DNA from: Ampullaceana balthica
Lineage: Eukaryota > Mollusca > Gastropoda > Lymnaeidae
DNA length: 64,000 bases
NCBI GenBank assembly: GCA_944989445.1
Contig: CALYLW010000732.1
Location: 310,001-374,000, forward strand
Direction of reading: 5' to 3'
Below are positions 57,963 to 64,000 of the stretch, piece after piece. A program made the translations under genes and the position numbers. Within the stretch, counting starts at the first letter, position 1, and every line of letters begins with the position of its first letter. Below the pieces are notes generated by a model. That model saw nothing but the letters and a program-made list of their open reading frames with translations. It was not told the DNA's origin and made no database searches.

Positions 57963-58437
57963 CAGGGTTTTCACTATAAATCCTTTATGTGCTAGACGTA
58001 ACTAAAAGAATGTTCATTATAATACGCAGAGCAAGACCATCCAAAAATACAAAATTTTAGTTATGTCTCGTAAAACGTGTTTAATATAATGCGCACCGAT
58101 CAGGAATATGTTTATAAAAAGTGTTGTCAATAAAATACGCACCGTATTGCGCGACAGAAAGGTTGTTCAATATAATGCGCACCCTTACACTCTATCTCAA
58201 AAAATAACATGATACATAGGAATAAATAAAATAATCTAAAAAATCAATAATTTAATTACGGTACATGCGATCAATCTGAAATTTTGATACATTGTTTTTA
58301 TTATCGGCACGAAACTGCCTGCAAAATTTCAGCTCAATAGCTTACGAGGAAGTGGGTTAAAAATCGATCCAAAGTTTTGGCGACCGACAAGCAATCAAGG
58401 GTTCAACCCGACACCACGAGTTAATTTAAAGGATTTA
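57963..58437 (-). mobile_element. Family R variant copy (subfamily 2), in intron 1
   Basis: An inverted copy of the 36050 type, including AATATAATGCGCACCGATCA and TTGTCAATAAAATACGCACC, then GAAATTTTGATACATTG and AAAATTTCAGCTCAATAGC. Non-coding. Confidence 0.72.
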
Positions 58438-58795
58438 AAAATTCTATTGTGTCATTAAAGCGGTTAAGGAAGTTAAAAACTTTATTATAATTTTAAGACA
58501 ATAAATTAAAACCGTATTATTATTTCCACATTTTTCCTGAAAAAAACAGTGTTTCATGAAAACATTTTCTAAGACATAAACATTACGTAATGAAGTTTTC
58601 CTGTCTTATACATGCAAACCCGGAAAGCAACCGTTGATGTATAACTTAGAAGTCATGTTACTGGGGCACAAACAGTTTGGAGCTAACGCTTTGTCTACTT
58701 ATAATTATATCAGATATCGCACTGTGACATTGTCACATTCAGTTAAGAATAAGCCAGTCACAAAGTAGCAGACGACCTCCTTTGTTATTCATAGT

Positions 58796-60454
58796 CAGTG
58801 GCGTAGCAACGAGTTGGCATCGGGACAGTTGCCAAGGGCGCCGGCTCAAAAGAGCGCCACTAAATCACTAATTTTTAAATTTGTATTTAAATAAATACAG
58901 TCGAACTCAAAAGGACCCGATAAAAAAATTGACTTACTGAGTTCTTGAGTTAGGGAGAATGGCGTAATAGGCGCCGATTAATCAAAGACAATGTAGATAT
59001 TGAGAGGTGGGGGGAACAGCCATACCGGCTAGTAGGCTTTTCAGGAAAGAGATGCGGTATCTATGTTTCATATGAAAGCAAGCCAACTTGCTTTGACATG
59101 CCGACACAAGCACGTGAGAGGAGACACCTTCCCTCCCCTCCCCCAATTTACTCCCTCAACAGTGGGATGGGGGAGTAAGATTTTTCTTTTTAAAAAGAGT
59201 CACAGCATGGAGCAAGGGACGCAAGTTAGTTACCACGTACCCACTCCTTTTTCTTGTCTTTGTAATTGTTTGTACTTGCAAGGTCGCTTAATCCCTCGTG
59301 GAATGCACTAAGATAAGATTTTACGTCCATTTACGTGGATCTACGGAACACATGTTCTGAAATGTCACTCCAGAATAATAACCCAAACGCCTTGGAAAAT
59401 TCGACTAAGAGAGGTTGAAAGCCAAAAATCTTTGAGTTAAGGAGATCTAAAATACATTAGTCTTATGGAGTTTGGCCGGGACCTAACAATAAATTGATAT
59501 ACGGAGGTTTTCCACTTAGGGAAGTTCGACTTAGCGAGGTCCAACTGTATTTCACTTTTATCCTTGATAAAAAAAGTGAATAATTAATTATATTTAAATA
59601 TATTTCATTTAAACCATTATAATATTTTTTATTATGTTTGTGGCCTTTGCGGGGCTTCTTATCATACAAATATCAATATGATTTTACAGTCTTTCTTTTA
59701 AAAAGAAAAATTTAGTATCCTCATCCCACTGTCGAGGGAGTAAAGTGGAGGAGAGGAGGGAAGGTGTCGGTATGTCAAAGCAAGTTGGCTCCTTTCATAT
59801 GAAACATCACCGCCCCTCTTTCCTGTGATCCTGTCAAGCCTTCTATGCCGCTATGGCTGTTTCTCTCCCCCCTCGCAATATCAACATTGTCCTTGATTAA
59901 TCTGCGCCTATTACGCCAGTTTCCCTAACTAGAAAACTCCATAAGTGGAATTTTTTTCCCCTTGAGTTGGACTTAGAAAAGTCCGACTGTATTAACAACA
60001 CGTCAATACGCCAGCTAACGGAAGTGCTGAGCTGTAGTCGGTGGAGTGTTATTTAAATTTACTTTTAATTGTGAGTTTCTATCGTTATGTATGAGATAAT
60101 GAGTATGACACTTTGACACTAATGTTTTTATTTATAATACATGTTACTTCAAGTTTTGCTGTATTCTTTATTAACGCAACAATATCCCGTTTTATCCACC
60201 AATTTATTTGGTATTATTTAGTAAATAACAAACTGCAAATTAGTATTGTTCCTGTCTTAAGCATTTTTTATATTCACGTTGCATGGCTGTCACTGTCAGA
60301 CTACGTAATAATTGTCATAAATCATAAATAAAATAAGAGAAATTCAATTATTTTTTCTAACAAATGAAAAAATCGCAAAGCTGAAACTTGTCAATTTATC
60401 AAGGGCGCCGAAAATAAATTTGCCAAGGGCGCCAAAAACCTAGTTACGCCTCCG
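58796..60454 (-). mobile_element. Composite hAT element, 1,659 bp, TSD TTCATAGT
   Basis: Termini CAGTGGCGTAGCAACGAGTT and CCTAGTTACGCCTCCG. Perfect 8-bp duplication TTCATAGT (58788-58795 and 60455-60462). The same family as 41986-43695, inverted relative to it, with the same nested pogo-like ends (CAGTCGAACTC near 58899, CGAGGTCCAACTG near 59549, AAGTCCGACTG near 59990). It lies inside intron 1 of the secreted-protein gene. Confidence 0.92.
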
Positions 60455-60563
60455 TTCATAGTGATAATCGTCAACTGTTGACAAAATGTTCTGCGTGGTA
60501 AGACATGCGGAGCGGGTACAATGTTTAAAGATTATAAAAGAGATTAAAGTAAAGTTCCCTTTC

Positions 60564-60715
60564 CAGGCCATGCTGGCCCATGGGGAAAGTGCAGCAGTTT
60601 TCAGGCCATGCTGGCCCATGGAGCAAGTGCAGCTGTGTTCAGGCCATGCTGGCCCATGGAGCAAGTGCAGCAGTGTTCAGGCCATGCTGGCCAAATGGGC
60701 AAGTGCAGCAGTGTT
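60564..60715. repeat. 38-bp minisatellite, four units
   Basis: Starts at 60564, 60602, 60640 and 60678: CAGGCCATGCTGGCCCATGG, AGCAAGTGCAGCAGTGTT. The repeated palindrome CCATGCTGGCC makes open frames on both strands. Confidence 0.93.
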
Positions 60716-60762
60716 CACAAGTTTGTGGGGATTGTGTGGCCAGCCTTTGTTTTACCTACAAG

Positions 60763-60920
60763 TATTGTCAGGTACCCATTTACTTGAGTCAAGTCCCAAC
60801 AATTGTCAGGTACCCATTGACACGACTCAAGCTCCAACTATTGACAGGTACCTATTGACTTGACTCAAGGGACGCACTTAGCCACGGGAACAAGTCCCTT
60901 CCCTTACAGACACTTGACCA
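60763..60920 (-). mobile_element. SINE family S1 fragment with internal tandem repeat
   Basis: GGTACCCATTGACACGACTC, then GGGACGCACTTAGCCACGGG and CAAGTCCCTTCCCTTAC match the body of the S1 SINE at 24990-25055. The GTCAGGTACCCATT segment is present three times with a period of about 33-34 bases. The tRNA head is absent. Confidence 0.5.
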
Positions 60921-61037
60921 CCAAACTCCTATAAAAACGATTGTTACTTTAATCAAGGAGAGTAAACATAAACAAAACAAAAATACCAATAGTTAAACCG
61001 ATTGATTATTGCCTTGTATGATTCAACTACCGGCTTC

Positions 61038-61217
61038 AAAACCAATAACTAGTTTTCTGTCTGCTGTTGAACGTCCTTAGTTAAGACTAAACTTTTCAAA
61101 ACCAATAACCAGTTTTCTGTCTGCTGTTGCACGTCCTTAGCTAAGACTAAACTTTTCAAAACCAATAACCAGTTTTCTGTCTGCTGTCGAACGTCCTTAC
61201 TGAACACTGAACTTCGT
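61038..61217. repeat. 60-bp tandem repeat, three units, next to the exon 2 acceptor
   Basis: Units start at 61038, 61098 and 61158: AAACCAATAACCAGTTTTCT, GTCTGCTGTTGCACGTCCTT, AGCTAAGACTAAACTTTTCA. The third unit, diverged at its 3' end, runs into the pyrimidine-rich region just upstream of the acceptor at 61236. Units 1 and 2 contain a CCTTAG that is CCTTAC in unit 3. Confidence 0.92.
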
Positions 61218-61236
61218 CCCGTCATACGTCCACCAG

Positions 61237-61433
61237 GAGCCACGTCCCCCAGATTCACCCACTTTGAAGTGACCGTGGAGAGGGGAGGCTGCAGGGAGAT
61301 GGGGGTCGTCAGGAACCTGCTGGACATCGTCTCGTTTGTCGCCACTGTTGACCTGCACGACGTGGCGAGGGACAACATCTTGTTCTTTGGGATCTACTAC
61401 TCCTTCGGACACACATACGCCTATAAGAACTTG
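61237..61433 (+). CDS. Secreted-protein gene, exon 2
   Basis: The acceptor CATACGTCCACCAG is followed by GATSPRFTHFEVTVERGGCR, then NLLDIVSFVATVDLHDVARD and GIYYSFGHTYAYKNL. The 197-base exon completes the split codon of exon 1 and ends in phase 0 at TTG|GTAGGT. GC content and third-position use are much higher than in the surrounding AT-rich DNA, as expected for real coding sequence. It looks like a mixed alpha/beta extracellular domain. No known motif was recognised. Tandem arrays built from its own flanks lie on both sides. Confidence 0.7.
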
Positions 61434-62005
61434 GTAGGTCGTAGTTACGTCTGGTCATAAGAACATGGTAGGTCGTAGTTACGTCTGGTCATAAGAACAT
61501 GGTAGGACGTGGTTACGTCTGGTCATATGAACTTGGTAGGTCGTAGTTACGTCTGGTCATAAGAACATGGTAGGACGTGGTTACGTCTGGTCATATGAAC
61601 TTGGTAGGTCGTAGTTACGTCTGGTCATATGAACTTGGTAGGTCGTAGTTACGTCTGGTCATATGAACTTGGTAGGTCGTAGTTACGTCTGGTCATAAGA
61701 ACTTGGTAGGACGTGGTTACGTCTGGTCATAAGAACTTGGTAGGTCGTAGTTACGGCTGGTCATGTGAAATTGATAGGTCGTGGTCAATGTTCCCTTTAA
61801 GCTGCGCGGCTGCGGTGATATCTGACCGACGGCGCGCAACAGTTTAGAATTACCGCGCAGCAAATTTGGTTAAAATATTGCTCAAAATATGGATGCTGCG
61901 CGACTTTGCACCCGAGTTTTTTCACTTTTCACACGGACCAACGAACCTTAGAGGGAACATTGGTCGTGGTTACGTCTGGTCTGGTCTTATGAACTTATTA
62001 GGCTC
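61423..62005. repeat. 34-bp minisatellite copied from the exon 2 donor junction
   Basis: The unit ATAAGAACTTGGTAGGTCGT, AGTTACGTCTGGTC repeats every 34 bases from 61423 to about 61763, interrupted at 61786 by a MITE, with a decayed last unit after it. The first unit is the last four codons of exon 2 plus the GTAGGT donor. Each unit except the last full one keeps a GTAGG. Units differ mainly as ACTTGG or ACATGG and as GTAGTT or GTGGTT. Confidence 0.95.
61786..61962 (-). mobile_element. hAT-like MITE, CAATGTTCCCTCTAAG family, TSD GTCGTGGT
   Basis: CAATGTTCCCTTTAAGCTGC at left and CTTAGAGGGAACATTG at right, inverted relative to the 36559 copy. The perfect duplication GTCGTGGT (61778-61785 and 61963-61970) is itself minisatellite sequence, so the element landed inside the 34-bp array. 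Confidence 0.93.
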
Positions 62006-62384
62006 GTGGCCAATTTATACATTTTAGTTACATGTTTGAAGAAAAGAGCTCTAGTGTGTCGCAGATACATTTTATGTAAAAGTATGATATTTTAATGAGA
62101 ACTCGTTGCATCCATTCCGACATTTCTGTCTACAAGTACGACTCATTAAGGAATAGGCTTGTTAATGTGGGGACTCACTGGATATGTGGTATTCAAAATA
62201 ATCCCCAGCTGTACAGAATACTTTACAATTGGCCCTAAACTTGTAAACAGCCCATTTTATTGTTGTTTTGAATGTTTTTGACTACGTCAACTGGCCACTG
62301 CCCAAAGCCCAAAGAATTAACAATATGAAGATTTCATACTCAAGTACTCATGTATTTCCGTCTGTTATTTACCGCACGAGTCAA

Positions 62385-62562
62385 ATGTTCCCTCCAAGGT
62401 TCGTTGGTCCTTGTGCAGAGAAAATAAAATCTCGAGTGCAAAGTTGCCTAGCATTCATCTGTCGTGTAAAATGTTACAAAATATGCTGCGCGGTAATTCT
62501 TAACTACTGCGCGGCGTCGGTCAGATATCTGCGCGCACCGCGCAGCTTAAAGGGAGCATTGC
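62385..62562 (+). mobile_element. hAT-like MITE, CAATGTTCCCTCTAAG family, in intron 2
   Basis: AAATGTTCCCTCCAAGGTTC at left and CAGCTTAAAGGGAGCATTG at right, with GCGCGGTAATTCTTAACTAC inside. No clear flanking duplication. Confidence 0.75.
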
Positions 62563-62643
62563 CACACAACAATTGCCTCGAGTAGGCACGCAAGAATCAA
62601 TTCCTAGCTACCAGCTAAAAGATTACTTTCAATTTTTCCCCAG

Positions 62644-62860
62644 CTCATAGAAGTCCCCGTCTCTGAATGCAAAGGTTTGCCGTTTGACTTTGACAGCCTC
62701 CACGAGTACTCACATTGCCAGCTGATCAAACCAGAGCTCTTCGTGTACATCGGCGTACGGGCCGACCCCAGACTTAACGGCTCGACGGTCGCCGGTAGAT
62801 GGCGCGGCAGGTCGCTGGTGTTGGAGGGGCGGTGGCGATTAGAGGCTCCGTTTGTCGTGG
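62644..62860 (+). CDS. Secreted-protein gene, exon 3
   Basis: Acceptor TTTCAATTTTTCCCCAG, then LIEVPVSECKGLPFDFDSLH, YSHCQLIKPELFVYIGVRAD and WRGRSLVLEGRWRLEAPFVV, ending at a strong GTAAGT donor in phase 1. 217 bases, in frame with exon 2. The gene continues: no stop codon is reached, and the region to 64000 shows no further exon that I could support. Confidence 0.72.
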
Positions 62861-64000
62861 GTAAGTGTGGCGGAGCCAATCGAATTGTTACAGTGGGTTG
62901 GTGCCACGGGGCGAATAGAGATTTTGTTCCTAGCCCGTCCCCCACACCATCCTCTGGGGAAAAAATGATACCCCCTCAGAGACGAAGCTAGGATTTTGTA
63001 ACTGTGACTGTTTATACTTATTTTTATGTAACTCTTGTAGGCGTTCTCTCAATACATAATCTTGTGCACAATAATCCACTGAAGAACTTGTTTCAATAAA
63101 ACAACTTTAATATTTATACTTTGTACACAGAAATATCATTTGAGGTTATACAACGTGGAATTCTCAAGCACACACATCACGTCCTTCCCTCACGGAAGTT
63201 ATCTGACAACTGATCGCCCAACCTTCTCAGCCAATGGGAAGGCTTCTCTCTTCCCCACGCTTATTACTCATATGACCTCTCCTTCATCTGATCACGCAAT
63301 ATAATCATGGTACACTCGTGACATTCACATGTGACAGATTTTTGCACCCAGGGGTGGCAACTATCAAATAGACCCCCAATCCTTACTTATTATCTTTATT
63401 CCTTTCTTACGCCTCATTTTAGAACAATAATTGATCCTCGAGGACATATGTACTCCCAGCCCACACCTTCTTACGCCTCTATGCGTCCCTCCATATAAAA
63501 AAGAAAAAAAACATGTTTCCTCCCGTTTATATCTCGATTTCCTTTTATGTTCATTGTGATACAAGTTGGGGGGGGGGATGAGTTCAGGAGCTACTATGAT
63601 GTAATTAGTCAGAAGTATAAGGAAATTATACACATTTTATTTATATGCACTTACTTCAAGTTATAATGTGAAAAATGAAAGTAATGAAATAGCTGACGCG
63701 CCGCAAGAAACCTCAAGTGACGACGAGCGGTATAAACAACATTTTAAAAAAGCTTTATCTTTTTTTTAATATTTTTTTTTAAAATAAAAACTTACTTTAA
63801 ATGAAATTTCTGAGAAAACAACAAGAATGAGTCAATTTTTAAAAGTACTTCAATTGAAAAAACTTGAGTTAAAGTAAGTCTCAATGAGAGTTATTTTTTA
63901 TTATTATTATTATTTGTGTGTAACCGTGTGTGTAGATTTTTAGCTTTTTTAATTAAAGGGTCTCATTTTTACTGGGAGAGTATCTTTTCACCTGGAAGGG
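62861..64000. other. Intron 3 of the secreted-protein gene or intergenic DNA
   Basis: AT-rich, with a poly-G at 63569-63578 and an ATT tract near 63897-63915. No further exon or repeat with clear ends. Confidence 0.4.

Noticed and set aside
60486..60863. Plus-strand frames with repeated AMLAHGASAAVFRPCWP-like sequence
   Set aside because: Produced by the 38-bp minisatellite and a SINE fragment.
61049..61412. Minus-strand frames of 109 and 71 codons
   Set aside because: Shadows of exon 2 of the secreted-protein gene plus the 60-bp tandem repeat. The plus-strand reading has phase-matched splice sites.

Overview
The window is nuclear DNA from an animal. It is AT-rich and intron-bearing, and most of it is transposon and tandem-repeat sequence. 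No ribosomal, organellar or prokaryotic features were seen. The repeats (tRNA-headed SINEs, many short hAT-type elements with 8-bp target duplications, a Ty3-like LTR element primed by tRNA-Leu, and LINE remnants) would fit a mollusc or another lophotrochozoan. That placement is a guess from general repeat character, not something the sequence proves.

Two host gene pieces are well supported. At the left edge, on the minus strand, three consecutive phase-matched coding exons (2596-2404, 1588-1487, 985-845) encode the N-terminal part of a sodium-dependent phosphate transporter (PiT/SLC20A). The gene continues past the left edge. At the right edge, on the plus strand, three phase-matched exons (57665-57722, 61237-61433, 62644-62860) give a new gene model: a signal-peptide exon followed by two exons of a secreted or surface protein that I do not recognise. 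Its introns hold a 1.66-kb hAT element, two shorter hAT elements, a diverged repeat and several minisatellites. Weaker exon-like segments lie at 40808-41090 and 50239-51304.

Layout: 1-2.6 kb, transporter exons. 3.5-6 kb, a hAT MITE and minisatellites. 6-14.4 kb, mostly unique AT-rich DNA with a small hAT element, a split SINE and one copy of a common repeat (here called family R). 14.4-18.7 kb, a broken hAT transposase gene interleaved with two LINE fragments, plus a second hAT element with perfect 8-bp duplications. 19-21 kb, tandem family R copies, one with a 250-bp CT tract, and an inverted pair of MITEs. 22.7-23.4 kb, two adjacent minisatellites broken by a SINE. 25.4-30.1 kb, a three-level nest: hAT remnant, family R copy, and a young 3.8-kb LTR element with gag-protease but no reverse transcriptase. 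30-38.4 kb, more MITEs and family R copies. 39.5-40.3 kb, a 29-bp satellite with higher-order structure. 42.0-43.7 and 58.8-60.5 kb, two copies of a composite hAT element that carries inverted pogo-like elements. 45.9-48.4 kb, 16-bp and 52-bp arrays around a hAT element. 53.7-56.6 kb, a SINE, hAT MITEs and a CCAAT-box module. 61-62 kb, arrays that seem to be copied from the splice-site flanks of exon 2 of the secreted-protein gene.

The most unusual signal is at 61.0-62.0 kb. The exon is flanked upstream by a 60-bp unit repeated three times next to its acceptor, and downstream by a 34-bp unit repeated about eleven times that starts in the last exon codons and includes the 5' splice site. This gives about ten candidate donors in a row.
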